Positions 28,091 to 37,368 of a stretch of 64,000 bases of DNA are shown in pieces. The stretch covers positions 36,262 to 100,261 of the forward strand of contig NZ_WUQY01000011.1 of the NCBI RefSeq assembly GCF_009829085.1, read 5' to 3'. The position numbers were made by a program, and so were the translations under genes. Positions within the stretch are counted from its first letter, which is position 1, and each line of letters begins with the position of its first letter. The notes beneath the pieces are model-generated. The model did not search any database and was not told the DNA's origin. It saw nothing but the letters and a program-made list of their open reading frames with translations. The stretch comes from Sphingobacterium bovisgrunnientis (lineage in GTDB: Bacteria; Bacteroidota; Bacteroidia; Sphingobacteriales; Sphingobacteriaceae).

Positions 28091-28676
28091 TTACGTAAAG
28101 TAATACATTCACAATAAAGCTCAAAATAAGCATTTGACCATTAAAGTATTGTTAATTTATAATAATGAAAACATCTGATTTCAAAGGTCTATAACTTCAA
28201 TTGGAGCTACGAATATATAATGATATTATAATTTAGTCAAGATTATTTGTGTAATATTTCCATAAATTAATTTTTAACCTCTTAAAAGTAAGTACTAAAA
28301 TGGATAAAATAGAGTTGTAAGTTCTCAGAACACACCTTTATAAGTAATCAATTGTAAACACTTTTAAAGTTAAAATGGACCACCACACGCTAATTACTCT
28401 CTATGATATATATTAAATTTACCGTGTTTGATATTCCTGTCCGTGAGGGGTGTAAAACTCTTTTATGGTTTCCTTCCGTTTATTTTAAAAAAATGGAATT
28501 CAAAACGGACAGAGGGATTAACCTGAGTTAAAGAGACAAATCAATTTAAGTCTTGATGATTTACCAATAAGTTTTGCTATCTGTTTTTAGGATTTTTTTC
28601 TATCCAATTAGTGTTTCAAGCACTTCCTTCCCGAACCTTTTCCGAAAAGCGATTTTATCCGCCACGTTTCCGCCAT
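28091..28676. other. Non-coding gap upstream of the sigma gene
   Basis: No gene is supported. The part next to 28090 must hold the sigma promoter, but I see no clear consensus. Short inverted repeats (ctgtccgt at 28437-28444 with acggacag at 28505-28512) may be the worn end of an insertion element. Confidence 0.4.
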
Positions 28677-29130
28677 TTAACTGCCAGATAACTTATAACT
28701 TGTTCCTTTTTTCTCTCCTTCTTTCACAAATACACCTAATTTTACTAAGTTCTCCAAGTCTCTTGAAGATGTTCTGTCAGACGTTTCGTTTAAATTCTGG
28801 TACTCACTATTCGTTATTTTTCCGTTTTCCTTCACAAACTCGACAGCTTTCAACTGTCGTTCATTTAATCCGATTTTAGTCAGCTGTTCGGTTGTCAGGT
28901 TGTTTTTGAAAAGCGTTACCAGTAAGCCGGTCTGAAACTCCTTTATTTCAGGTTCGGGTAATCCCGCTTCTTAACAGGCGTTATAGATTTTCAACATTCC
29001 ACGTCCCCAAGAATCAATATACCCACCTTTGAAACAAACATCAGCAATGAGGATATTTCTTGGTTGGGAAGCGTGAAGCCCTTTGAGTGTTTTATTCACA
29101 TTCTTCTGTATAACTTTTGTGGTTATTTCT
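28677..29130 (-). pseudogene. C-terminal remnant of an ATP-binding, RecG-like/AlbA-type regulator
   Basis: Minus-strand reading gives KTLKGLHASQPRNILIADVC, FKGGYIDSWGRGMLKIYNAC, a TAA at 28971-28973, and in the same frame EAGLPEPEIKEFQTGLLV through a winged-helix-like end (KNGKITNSEYQNLNE-type, SDRTSSRDLENLVKLG). The GGYIDSWGRGMLKI block is typical of the ATP-binding domain of schlafen/AlbA-containing regulators. The N-terminal half is lost near the GH gene at 29191, and one stop interrupts what is left. Confidence 0.65.
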
Positions 29131-29190
29131 AGGTTTAACAAGATTAAAGTCAGTCCTTTGTAGTACATACACAAACGGATGGATAATACG

Positions 29191-30303
29191 TTAAAAAAAC
29201 GATGCTTCACGGTTTTGCACACTTTGAGCAGCATATAAATACATAGCTGCACTCCATGTCTGCCAGTCTTGTCCATAAGGTACTCCATCTTGGCTTTTTA
29301 ACCACTCATTAAATCCAAATTCTAACTGAATATCTGTAGATTTTTTGATGACTGAGGTAAGAGCTACGAGCTTTTCTTCTGCCAAATCAAAATGTTGACT
29401 TTTCACTAATGCTGCTATATAAAATCCACAAATAAATGGCCAGATGCCTCCGTTGTGATAGTCTCCTGGTTGGTTAAACTCTCTATATCGCTCATGCCAT
29501 TCGCGATCAACCGGGTAAATAAAGGGGAAAAAATTAGGTGGAAGATCTACCGATAATATATTTTCTTTTCTCATGGATTCACAGGAATTTTCTACCCATT
29601 GAATGATTGCGTCTGCTTTTTGAGCAGATGCAATTCCACTAAGTATGGCTAGACTGTTTCCTAGTAAATCAAATTTTTCACTGTTGAATATTTTATATGT
29701 CCATAGTGCATAATATTGTTTTTCTATAGTGAATAGAGTATCCAATATGTTGGAGAGCCTATCGGCACGCTGTTGGAATCCTAATACCTGCAGGGCAATG
29801 TGGTATACAGTATTAACATACAACCCATATCCCAATACCCACTGTTCATCACGCCAGTCACTAGTGGGCTGTTGAGCGACTACTCCGTCATCATTTGGAC
29901 ACTGATATTGCATCCAGATTAATGATTTATTAACAGCCTCTTCAAGAAAATTGGAATCCCCTGTCATCAGCCGATATATCCCAACCGCCATGAGAAACAA
30001 TGGCGTTGTATCACTAGCCCCCAAATTATTTGGATCAAATACGATGGATGGTATATGTCCATGGACTGTTTGATGGTCTGCTAAAACTTCCAAAACATTC
30101 TTAACACTGTCATAGAGTTGAGCGTTTTTCGTGCTAGCAATCCCAAAGATAGACAATAATAGATCTCGAGTATAAGGCTCAGGGTAGCCCCACCCTGCAG
30201 TTCTGGGAAGATTATGAAAAGGTCCGTTCATATTATTTAACAACACATCTAATGCTGCTATTTTTGCAGCATCTAACTCCTCAATTTGCAGTTTAGTAAG
30301 CAT
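29191..30303 (-). CDS. Glycoside hydrolase with (alpha/alpha)6 barrel, GH100/amylo-glucosidase-like
   Basis: 370 residues without signal peptide, so probably cytoplasmic. Motifs include GWGYPEPYTRDLL (about 37-49), TSDWRDEQWVLGYGLYVN, the block PGDYHNGGIWPFICGFYIAA near residue 285, and GQDWQTWSAAMYLYAA at the end. These resemble neutral/alkaline invertases (GH100) and amylo-alpha-1,6-glucosidases. It is 11 bp after a GT4 glycosyltransferase gene and forms a unit with it and the PIG-L deacetylase gene. The unit may make and break a small glycoside such as a compatible solute, which is inference. Confidence 0.8.
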   Translation of the reverse strand: MLTKLQIEELDAAKIAALDVLLNNMNGPFHNLPRTAGWGYPEPYTRDLLLSIFGIASTKNAQLYDSVKNVLEVLADHQTVHGHIPSIVFDPNNLGASDTTPLFLMAVGIYRLMTGDSNFLEEAVNKSLIWMQYQCPNDDGVVAQQPTSDWRDEQWVLGYGLYVNTVYHIALQVLGFQQRADRLSNILDTLFTIEKQYYALWTYKIFNSEKFDLLGNSLAILSGIASAQKADAIIQWVENSCESMRKENILSVDLPPNFFPFIYPVDREWHERYREFNQPGDYHNGGIWPFICGFYIAALVKSQHFDLAEEKLVALTSVIKKSTDIQLEFGFNEWLKSQDGVPYGQDWQTWSAAMYLYAAQSVQNREASFF

Positions 30304-30314
30304 CCTTATTAAAA

Positions 30315-31457
30315 TTAGTTCATCTTGAAATATTCCTGAATTATTTTAACAAATCGCCTAGCTACCACAATATAATCAAAATGCTCCTCAACCCTCTTAC
30401 GCCCAGCGGCTCCCATTTCACTTCGGAGAGAGGAATCTTGCATCAGGGCAAGCAATCCATCTGCAATATCTCTGATATCAGCCCTATAGTCTACTGTGCG
30501 AGGAACATCAAACTTTAAAAGGTGATTGACTTCATAACCAGATTCAGGCCCCAAAATAACACTATCTACAACAATTTGTTTACCAACCCTGGCCAATAGA
30601 GCAGTTTCTCCATGCACTAGTGTGTCCAGCATCCCCATAGCTCGAATACCAAGAACAGGCTTACCGCATGCTCCTGCTTCCACTTGAGGCATACCAAAGC
30701 CTTCTAATCTAGATGGTGCAGCATAAATATCGCAGGCGCCGATTAGATAAGGCATAAAGTCCCGTGAAATTGTATTGGTAGCGTATATCACTTTTTCACT
30801 GATGGCTAATTTTTTGGCTAGATCTTGATCAAATTGATTTTGTAAGGAGGTTCTGGGCTGTGGCCATACCTTACAAACATATTTCCATGATGGTACATCT
30901 TTGTCGATTAAGGCTAATGCCTGCATAACTTCATTTGATCCTTTTGAAGCAGCATCTCCGCCAATTGTTAGAATCATAATCTCATCTTCAGATATACCTA
31001 GTTGTTTTCTTACTGCAAGAATTTTGGGTTCATCACTTGCATAGGGGATAAAAGAATCCGTCGGACAGCCTACCGGGAGAACCTCTATTTTATCTCCAGA
31101 GATACCATCTCTAATATACATTTCTTTTACCCAATTGGAGGTTGCTAAGATGAGAGGTAACTCATTTAGTATGTCTCTGTAATTAGCAATGTATCCGTCT
31201 GCGACAAGCCAGGGTACAGCTCGCTGTCCAAAGCGCTGAGGATGGACCACAATGGACGGCACATGCCCCCAATATCCCACACCAACCACTATATCTGGTT
31301 TAAACCAAGCGTAATACCATTCTTTTTCTTGCTCAGAATCCCAGTGAACCGCATGTGCATCAACACCTATGGCTATCAAGCCTTTATACAACAAATCACC
31401 CTGTGTAGATAAACCTCCCGGAGAAGGCGGGTAATCATATAATAATAATACCCTCAT
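30315..31457 (-). CDS. Glycosyltransferase family 4 protein
   Basis: 380 residues, GT-B fold. The N-terminal Rossmann half begins MRVLLLYDYPPSPGGLSTQG. The C-terminal half has the nucleotide-sugar site LTIGGDAASKG and the E-x7-E motif EGFGMPQVEAGACGKPV (about residues 246-262). Its ATG overlaps the stop of the upstream PIG-L gene as ATGA at 31454-31457. GT4 enzymes transfer a sugar from a nucleotide donor with retention. A GT4 coupled to a PIG-L deacetylase recalls the logic of bacillithiol and mycothiol synthesis, but this GT is not clearly BshA or MshA. Confidence 0.92.
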   Translation of the reverse strand: MRVLLLYDYPPSPGGLSTQGDLLYKGLIAIGVDAHAVHWDSEQEKEWYYAWFKPDIVVGVGYWGHVPSIVVHPQRFGQRAVPWLVADGYIANYRDILNELPLILATSNWVKEMYIRDGISGDKIEVLPVGCPTDSFIPYASDEPKILAVRKQLGISEDEIMILTIGGDAASKGSNEVMQALALIDKDVPSWKYVCKVWPQPRTSLQNQFDQDLAKKLAISEKVIYATNTISRDFMPYLIGACDIYAAPSRLEGFGMPQVEAGACGKPVLGIRAMGMLDTLVHGETALLARVGKQIVVDSVILGPESGYEVNHLLKFDVPRTVDYRADIRDIADGLLALMQDSSLRSEMGAAGRKRVEEHFDYIVVARRFVKIIQEYFKMN

Positions 31458-32128
31458 ATTGATATCCCTCCCTTATTTAACCACATCAAAGCTTTCTTGG
31501 CATCAGTAAATACCCAGAAAGCTTCTGTTCTTAGCGTAGTTCTCATCTCCCACCCTTGTTTTGGATAGCCATATATTTTATTCATAATTTTATACTTCAT
31601 ATTGTAAATATTGAGTTTTAGCCGGTTTTTTATTGGAGCAGACTCCTGGGCTCTTGGATAAAAAAGACGATTTTCATCATGATAGGCAAACGTCCATAAT
31701 TCTTTACTTTTTATTTTATGCTTTTCCCAGAGTTTTATAACAGCACTACTGACTTCCACATGTCTTCGATGGTACGTATATTCGCCTGAGGGGTTATGCG
31801 TAATGACAAGATCATATTCCAAGGAGGGTAAAAGAGAAAGAATAGTATCTTGAGTTTCCTTTTCCCTCAGGGGTGTTTGACATACACCGTCATCCATAGT
31901 GCCCATCGCACCTTCTGCTCCTAGAATCTTAAGTGCGGCACTAAATTTCAGAGCCCGATCCCGATCATCGCCTCGACAAATACTAATCACATAAACCATC
32001 CAGTCGTCATGACCCAAGATAGTGCCTCCCACCCAGAGGGTTTCATCATCTGGGTGAGCTACGATTACAAGAACACGTTTTTTTGCCAAGGATTTATCAG
32101 CAAAAGTTGCTGGAAAAATATTTTTCAT
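31454..32128 (-). CDS. PIG-L/LmbE-family deacetylase
   Basis: 224 residues. The zinc-binding motif VAHPDDE is near residues 23-29, with the partner histidines in HNPSGEYTYHRRHVE near residue 115. PIG-L enzymes remove an acetyl group from an N-acetylglucosamine unit of a small glycoside or glycolipid. Translationally coupled to the GT4 gene. It lies about 100 bp after the restored end of the DUF1003 gene. The substrate is unknown. Confidence 0.9.
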   Translation of the reverse strand: MKNIFPATFADKSLAKKRVLVIVAHPDDETLWVGGTILGHDDWMVYVISICRGDDRDRALKFSAALKILGAEGAMGTMDDGVCQTPLREKETQDTILSLLPSLEYDLVITHNPSGEYTYHRRHVEVSSAVIKLWEKHKIKSKELWTFAYHDENRLFYPRAQESAPIKNRLKLNIYNMKYKIMNKIYGYPKQGWEMRTTLRTEAFWVFTDAKKALMWLNKGGISI

Positions 32129-32224
32129 TTCCTTTTTATTGTCTCATTTTTATTTAAACATCTAAATCAACAGACCAGAAATACCGTGAGAAAAAACTAT
32201 TCTTATTACTCACTTATACTATTT

Positions 32225-32946
32225 TTAGATTTCCTGGGCATTTTTTAACGGTGAGTTCTTCTTTAATACTTTTAAAAGATCTTCCAAATAGTCTGTTTGT
32301 ACTTCTTGAATTTCCAAAAGTTTCTTGTCCTGACGAACCATTAGATGGTCTATTTTTTCGCTCAACAATTTTATTTCAAGCTCTGCTTTCAAATTAATCT
32401 TATAATCGTGTTCGGCCTTTGAGCGATCTTTTTTTCCTGCCTATTTTGACTCATCATAATAATAGGCGCCTGAATTGCTGCTAAACAGGAAAGAAGTAGA
32501 TTAAGTAAAATAAAAGGGTAAGGATCAAAGGGTGTAATACGCCATAGCGTAAAATTAACCACCATCCATAGAAAGATAAATGAAAAGAAGGCAATGATAA
32601 ATATCCAACTACCAGCGAGTAAAGCCACACTATCAGCTAACCGCCCCCCTACGGTTATCTTTGACTCTATCTCCTCTTGTACTTCCTCGGAGAGAATGGA
32701 GTTCTTTCTAATTGCGTTCATCATATCGTAATCAATGACAGCAAGCTCTCCTTTCTCTTTGTTAATAAGCGAGGTGACATAGAGCCGTCGGTAATTATTC
32801 AACTCTTCAATAGATATATAATCTTCCATGGATAGGTCAGGATAATCCAATAATAACAAATTAAATATACCTTCTCTGATGTCTTTACATTTTACATCCT
32901 CACCTTTTCTGATTTTCTCTTTACTGAGATAACTGCGAAATTCCAT
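32225..32946 (-). pseudogene. DUF1003 membrane protein, frameshifted in an A7 run
   Basis: The 5' part, read from 32946, is a normal DUF1003 protein with two membrane segments (SWIFIIAFFSFIFLWMVVNF and LLLSCLAAIQAPIIMMSQNR). At an A7 run (minus strand; 32430-32436) the frame slips and the product ends at 32389 as KKIAQRPNTIIRLI. Adding one A restores DRSKAEHDYKINLKAELEIK and some 60 further residues to a stop at 32225. DUF1003 proteins usually end in such a coiled tail. The slip could be a sequencing error, a mutation, or a phase-variable tract. Confidence 0.8.
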
Positions 32947-32960
32947 AAGCTATTCTTTTT

Positions 32961-33635
32961 TTAAAATAATTTGGCTATAATCATCTTTCTTCTTTCCGTT
33001 GTTCTGAAATGAGTAATAACTGCATAAATAGTTACACTGATAATTGAAGCAAAAAAACACCACACAGATAATAGATATTGCTCATAATAAAAATCTGATA
33101 TGATATAGGATACCAATACTGCTAAGCCGAGGATCCAAACTCGCCTTATTTGCGACAAGAATGGGGGAACTACTGTAGCTATGGCATATAATACGAAACC
33201 AAACTCTCTGAATACAGCAGGGTGTTCTTGTAAATAAGTAATATGGTGAAGCTCAATCTGCGCAGCAACATTATAATTAAGGAGGCAATAAAAAAGATAT
33301 AAACCAATAACCACACCAATTACGACCAGTATTTTTTGTACCATTCTTCTTTTGGCTCTTTGCTCCAGTAGAAGAAAGGCCGTGGGTATCCAGACAGGCC
33401 AGATAACTTGAGCAAAAAATAGAAATATGTGGGTCAAAGCTTTTTGAGCAAACACATAATCAGAATTGGGAAGTGTCAGTCAAAGCATCCCTTCTACTAT
33501 CTGCTGTACACCGAAGAGTAACGGGATAGCTGCAAATAACCGTTGCGAGCGATGGGAAGCTTTTAGTATCGAGGCTACTCCCACAATAGTCAGCAAACCA
33601 CCAGCTATAAAACTTACATGAGCTGAAAAACACAT
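32961..33635 (-). pseudogene. DUF6629-type membrane protein interrupted by an in-frame TGA
   Basis: From ATG at 33635 the frame reads MCFSAHVSFIAGGLLTIVGV through PLLFGVQQIVEGML and meets TGA at 33480-33482. The same frame continues LTLPNSDYVFAQKALTHIF to a stop at 32961. The family has a tryptophan at the break (QQxxEGxxWL), so TGG became TGA. Six or so hydrophobic segments are visible overall. Translation could restart at 33455, giving 164 residues with the last five segments. It sits between NAD(P)HX dehydratase and DUF1003 in a stress-type cluster. Confidence 0.75.
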
Positions 33636-33681
33636 ATGATTATATAGTTAAGAAAACATTTTTAGAGACTAATACCATTAT

Positions 33682-34503
33682 TTATCTCCTTGTCCTTTTG
33701 AATGCTTTTCCTAAATGATCGATAACATCTGTAATAAGCATACTTTCAATTGACTGTCGCTTTAACGTGAGATCAGATGCAAGGCCATGCAGATAAACAC
33801 CTATACAGGCGGCAATCCATGGCAAATAACCTTGTGCCAATAATGAGGTTATTATTCCTGTCAATGCATCGCCAGATCCGCCTTTTGCCAGTCCTGCATT
33901 CCCTGTATGATTAAACCTTACTTCATCTTCTGATACAATGGTTGTTTGATGCCCTTTTAATACGATAACAAGATGGTGTTCATTCGCCTTTATAATAGCT
34001 GTTGCGACACGATCGTCATGGCTTTCATGGATTCCAAAAAGTCTATCAAATTCTGCCACATGGGGAGTAATTATACTTTCTGCAGGAATACTGCTTACTA
34101 AATGCTGATTGCTTGATATAATATTCAGTGCATCTGCATCCAGTACCATTGGACTTTTATACCGTCTTAAAATTTGTTGTAGTAATTCATGTGATTTCAC
34201 ATTTTCTCCTAATCCAGGCCCTATTCCAATAGTGGAGAATTTTTCTAGGTCTATTTGATAATCTGATTGTGTTATAAGCATTGCTTGGGGAACAGCAACC
34301 TGTAAGGTCCACCGCTCATCCAAGGGTACACTTACCGTAAGGAGCCCTACACCCGAGCGCAGGGCTGCCTTAGTTGCAATTACTGCAGCCCCCATATAAC
34401 CTGTATTTCCAGCAATAAGTAACGCATGTCCATGATCTAATTTAGTGGAATTTGCATTCTTGTTCTTTAGCTGCGATCTTATAAATTTCCTTTCCAACTT
34501 CAT
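33682..34503 (-). CDS. nnrD: ADP-dependent NAD(P)H-hydrate dehydratase, single-domain
   Basis: Repairs hydrated NAD(P)H by ATP- or ADP-driven dehydration. 273 residues with the family motifs: HGHALLIAGNTGYMGAAVIA (about 24-43), GIGPGLGEN, VLDADALN, ITPHVAEFDRLFG, VLKGHQTTI and NAGLAKGGSGDALTGII near the C-terminus. The N-terminal epimerase domain (NnrE) found in most bacterial fusions is absent, so this is a stand-alone dehydratase. Here it lies in a stress-type island rather than with housekeeping genes, so the cell may have another full-length copy elsewhere. Confidence 0.93.
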   Translation of the reverse strand: MKLERKFIRSQLKNKNANSTKLDHGHALLIAGNTGYMGAAVIATKAALRSGVGLLTVSVPLDERWTLQVAVPQAMLITQSDYQIDLEKFSTIGIGPGLGENVKSHELLQQILRRYKSPMVLDADALNIISSNQHLVSSIPAESIITPHVAEFDRLFGIHESHDDRVATAIIKANEHHLVIVLKGHQTTIVSEDEVRFNHTGNAGLAKGGSGDALTGIITSLLAQGYLPWIAACIGVYLHGLASDLTLKRQSIESMLITDVIDHLGKAFKRTRR

Positions 34504-34523
34504 AATTATCTAGTTTTTTAAAA

Positions 34524-34736
34524 TTATGTTTCAAGCAACTTTTTCTTCTCTTCATACTCCGCTTTATTAATTTGTCCCGAGGCATAACGTTTTTTCAACA
34601 TATCAAGTGGTTTATTAATTTTATTTCTTTGGCCGGGAATATCGTATGGTATAGCAAAAATCCAAAAGAGCAGCGCTATCCAAATTATCCACCAAATAAG
34701 ATGCATTCCCCAGAAATAATAATTTTCGTAAATCAT
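34524..34736 (-). CDS. Small SHOCT-domain membrane protein
   Basis: 70 residues. One tryptophan-rich membrane helix (MHLIWWIIWIALLFWIFAIP) is followed by a SHOCT motif, DMLKKRYASGQINKAEYEEK. SHOCT domains are thought to mediate oligomerisation. It lies 8 bp after the Dps-like gene, in the same minus-strand cluster. The function is unknown. Confidence 0.85.
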   Translation of the reverse strand: MIYENYYFWGMHLIWWIIWIALLFWIFAIPYDIPGQRNKINKPLDMLKKRYASGQINKAEYEEKKKLLET

Positions 34737-34743
34737 GATTATA

Positions 34744-35271
34744 TTATTTTAATTGTGAACTCAAATACGATATTATATTCTCGTGTATTCTCTGTGATTT
34801 TGACAATAAATCGTTACTGCCAGCTCTATAGAAGCTATTGGAAAAAGATTTGAGATGCTCCCTTAAAGCCAGGATAATACCCTCATGATCTTCAGTTAGC
34901 TCTTGGATATATCCTTGCCTACCACTATTTTTTCTATTAGCTTGTGTTGTATGGACCAAACTTAGATGCGATCTAAAAGAAACTGGTGGGTAATGACCAG
35001 TAATACCAATACCTTCTTGAAGGTCATCTATTAGCTCATCGATTTGTCTAAATTGGGAACCAAAAAACCTATATGTATCATAAAATCTTGTCTCTTGAAT
35101 AGTGCACTGTTTATTTTTAGTTTTAATGTAAAGCAGTGTTTCCTCGGACAATAATTTGGTTAATTCTGTTACAACGGATTGCCTATTTTTAATTGCTATT
35201 CCTCTTGTTGCTTCCATTTCATTAGTTTTAAGTATTTTCAATTCGGTCAGTATACGCGGTAAATTTTTCAC
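34744..35271 (-). CDS. Dps-like ferritin-fold protein lacking metal-site histidines
   Basis: 175 residues, predicted four-helix bundle. Alignment by eye with Dps proteins is good in LLYIKTKN, SQFRQIDELIDDLQEGIGIT, GHYPP and LTEDHEGIILALREHL, with the final LLSKSQRIHENIISYLSSQL helix. Dps forms DNA-protecting shells that oxidise iron. Two ferroxidase-site histidines of the family appear replaced (Gln55 in NKQCTI where NxHWNV is usual, and Tyr67 in DTYRFF where xKHxxF is usual). If so, it may protect DNA physically or pair with another subunit. A later in-frame ATG (MEATRGIA) is a possible alternative start. Confidence 0.65.
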   Translation of the reverse strand: MKNLPRILTELKILKTNEMEATRGIAIKNRQSVVTELTKLLSEETLLYIKTKNKQCTIQETRFYDTYRFFGSQFRQIDELIDDLQEGIGITGHYPPVSFRSHLSLVHTTQANRKNSGRQGYIQELTEDHEGIILALREHLKSFSNSFYRAGSNDLLSKSQRIHENIISYLSSQLK

Positions 35272-35652
35272 TCCATACCCTCAATGAATAGATGATCACA
35301 CCATGTTATTCGTTCATTTGACAACGTCTTTTGATTTGTTCAAGTTATTAAAGCACATGTGAGCAGAATGTATTAATCAAAAGGTGGCATCAGGTTTTTC
35401 GACTTTTCCATCATTTGGCTTTTAAAACTCATGAGGTTATAAGTTGACTTTTCGCACTCCATAAATTAAGTGTAAGAATTAAATATTGAGCCAGCCATTA
35501 TTTAATTCTTATTTAAAGCTCAGAATGTATAACTATTACAATTTTGCAAGCAAAAATGGGTATTCCCATCCCTCATTATAGGTTAAGCACAAGTAGAAAG
35601 CATTCGAGAGAATCGTCTAACGACATTACTTCTATTTTTAACAATTTTTGCG
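35272..35652. other. Non-coding gap
   Basis: Contains the promoter region of the Dps-like gene and the 3' region of the coiled-coil lipoprotein gene. I see no gene, clear repeat or strong hairpin. Confidence 0.5.
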
Positions 35653-36141
35653 TTACTTAACATTGTCTTTAAAAAGATCTCTTACTGATTTTCCGAATTC
35701 ATCCATATCGTGCGTGAACTCTCGTTTGAAAGATTGATTTTTTTCGATAAAATTCTTATCAAATTTTTCGATATTTCTTTCAAATTCCACATTTCTTTTG
35801 TGCAAATTGTCTCGCAATATTTCTATTCTCCCTTTAGAACTGTCGTAAGCAGCTTTAAGATCTTGCCTATTTTTATTTGCAGAGTTTTCGATTCTTAATT
35901 CCAATTTTTTCAAGTCATTTTCCAACGCAACAATAGAACTGTCGGATTCAATTTGAAAGCGATTCCAATCTTGGATTTCCTTTGCTTTGGCAACCTGAAT
36001 TTGTTTAGTTTGCGCATCCTGTAATGCATCTTTTGCCTTGGTTAAATTTTGATTTGCGTCTTTCACCTCCTTATTGGAAGGTTGATTGCAACTGAACATA
36101 AATGCTGATATTGCAAAAACTAATACCGCTATCGTTTTCAT
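35653..36141 (-). CDS. Small coiled-coil lipoprotein
   Basis: 162 residues with a lipobox (AFMFSCNQPS, Cys18). After it almost the whole chain is charged heptad-like helix (DANQNLTKAKDALQDAQTKQ through NIEKFDKNFIEKNQSFKREF). It is probably an envelope-anchored rod-like protein. No enzyme motif is seen. Such genes accompany BON, DUF1003 and Dps-type genes in Bacteroidota stress clusters. That context is the only clue to a role. Confidence 0.8.
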   Translation of the reverse strand: MKTIAVLVFAISAFMFSCNQPSNKEVKDANQNLTKAKDALQDAQTKQIQVAKAKEIQDWNRFQIESDSSIVALENDLKKLELRIENSANKNRQDLKAAYDSSKGRIEILRDNLHKRNVEFERNIEKFDKNFIEKNQSFKREFTHDMDEFGKSVRDLFKDNVK

Positions 36142-36284
36142 AATTTTTATTTATTGCTTAAATTATATTCTTTTCTGCTGTTTGCATTCTTCCTCACGCT
36201 CTACGCTGTTTATCATCTAACTGCGGACCCAAGAACATACAGAATGTGATTACCATCTGCATTTTCACTATTGCATTTGGTCTG

Positions 36285-36611
36285 TTAAGGTGGGTGGATA
36301 ATGAATTGAGCATCTATTTCGTGGTGCTTAACTTCCTTAGCAGGTGGGGTTCCAAAAGAAGGTTGTTGCAAATAGTCTTGCTGTGTTAACGTTTCTATAC
36401 CTATGGACGTATGTGTTGATGCATATTTTTCCAACAGCGTGGCTAATGAATTATAATAGTCAGTGAGGTTTTGAGGAGTAATATTTCTCGTATCCTTAGA
36501 AGCAGCATCTACATGCATTTCTTTGATATATTTAGAAAGTTCTGGGTAATTACGATGAATTTTCATTGTAATATTTAGTATGTCTATATTAAGATCTCGT
36601 ATGGTTTTCAT
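36285..36611 (-). CDS. Hypothetical protein
   Basis: 108 residues, soluble, mixed helical. It begins MKTIRDLNIDILNITMKIHR and ends in a His/Pro tail (DAQFIIHPP). No family is recognised and no membrane segment is seen. It is a single gene in the same orientation as the stress cluster, 143 bp upstream of the coiled-coil lipoprotein. Confidence 0.65.
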   Translation of the reverse strand: MKTIRDLNIDILNITMKIHRNYPELSKYIKEMHVDAASKDTRNITPQNLTDYYNSLATLLEKYASTHTSIGIETLTQQDYLQQPSFGTPPAKEVKHHEIDAQFIIHPP

Positions 36612-36640
36612 ATTATGTTATTTTTAGAAATTTTTGATTG

Positions 36641-36799
36641 CTAATTCTTTTTCACTTGGATTGGATTAAGTAAAGCATAAAACACGAATTCTCTAATGGA
36701 TTTGCCTTTTAAAAGCTCACCATGATTCGAATAAAAAAGATGATGTTTCTGTTTATCCATTACCAGTGGACGGCTAAAATTAATGTTGTACATCTTTAG
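36641..36799 (-). CDS. Small hypothetical protein or gene remnant
   Basis: 52 residues from an ATG at 36797-36799: MLKMYNINFSRPLVMDKQKH, then HLFYSNHGELLKGKSIREFV and FYALLNPIQVKKN. The composition looks protein-like. Upstream codons in the same frame are also protein-like but contain a TGA about 24 bases before the ATG, so this may be the tail of a broken longer gene. No family is recognised. Confidence 0.3.
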   Translation of the reverse strand, partial: LKMYNINFSRPLVMDKQKHHLFYSNHGELLKGKSIREFVFYALLNPIQVKKN

Positions 36800-37368
36800 C
36801 ATATCTTTGAGATGAACTCATTTGATAAAGCGCATCATCTTTTTATTGGCTTGCTGTGAACATCCCTATGGATAACATTTATCTACTTCTTCATCACACT
36901 AAAATCCAACAGCTTACAAATAATTTCTTGTGGTTAAAGAACGAGAAAATCCCCCCTTCTAGCCCTATTTTGCTTAAAAACATAGATATCCCTTAATTAC
37001 TTTGTCGTATGCTACTTATAAAGTGTTATTTCAACATCTTTTGAATCATTCACAAAACAGCACTTGACATTCTCGTTACCCCGATACTTCCTGAATTCCT
37101 TTATTCTTTCGGAAGAATCAAATCACTAATACTTTGGACCTATATAGTAAAAAAGCCGATCGATACTTTTAACTTATATTACCTTAATCTCCGGTTCATA
37201 CAGCTATCGTATTCTCTATAAGTTCTCATTTCCATTTTAAAGACCTTTTTATTGGGAGCATACATTTTTATACATTTAAATACAAAGCTTATAAAACGCG
37301 TCACTTAAAACGATTTAAGAGCTTGTCTTTAAACACCTTGAAACCCAATCAAGCGCCTTTTTAGCAGC
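36800..37368. other. Non-coding gap upstream of the hypothetical genes
   Basis: No open frame, RNA gene or convincing repeat was found. The composition is ordinary AT-rich intergenic DNA. Confidence 0.5.

Noticed and set aside
30315..32128. Considered calling the GT4/PIG-L pair bshA/bshB
   Set aside because: The GT4 N-terminus does not look like BshA and no ligase is nearby; only the pathway logic is similar.
3866..33482. TGA or TAG at tryptophan positions in three genes (IS66 remnant, SusD remnant, DUF6629), suggesting stop-codon recoding
   Set aside because: TGA clearly ends intact genes elsewhere in the window (for example ATGA overlaps at 2817-2820, 31454-31457 and 57743-57746), and two of the three genes carry other damage. 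Ordinary nonsense mutations explain them.
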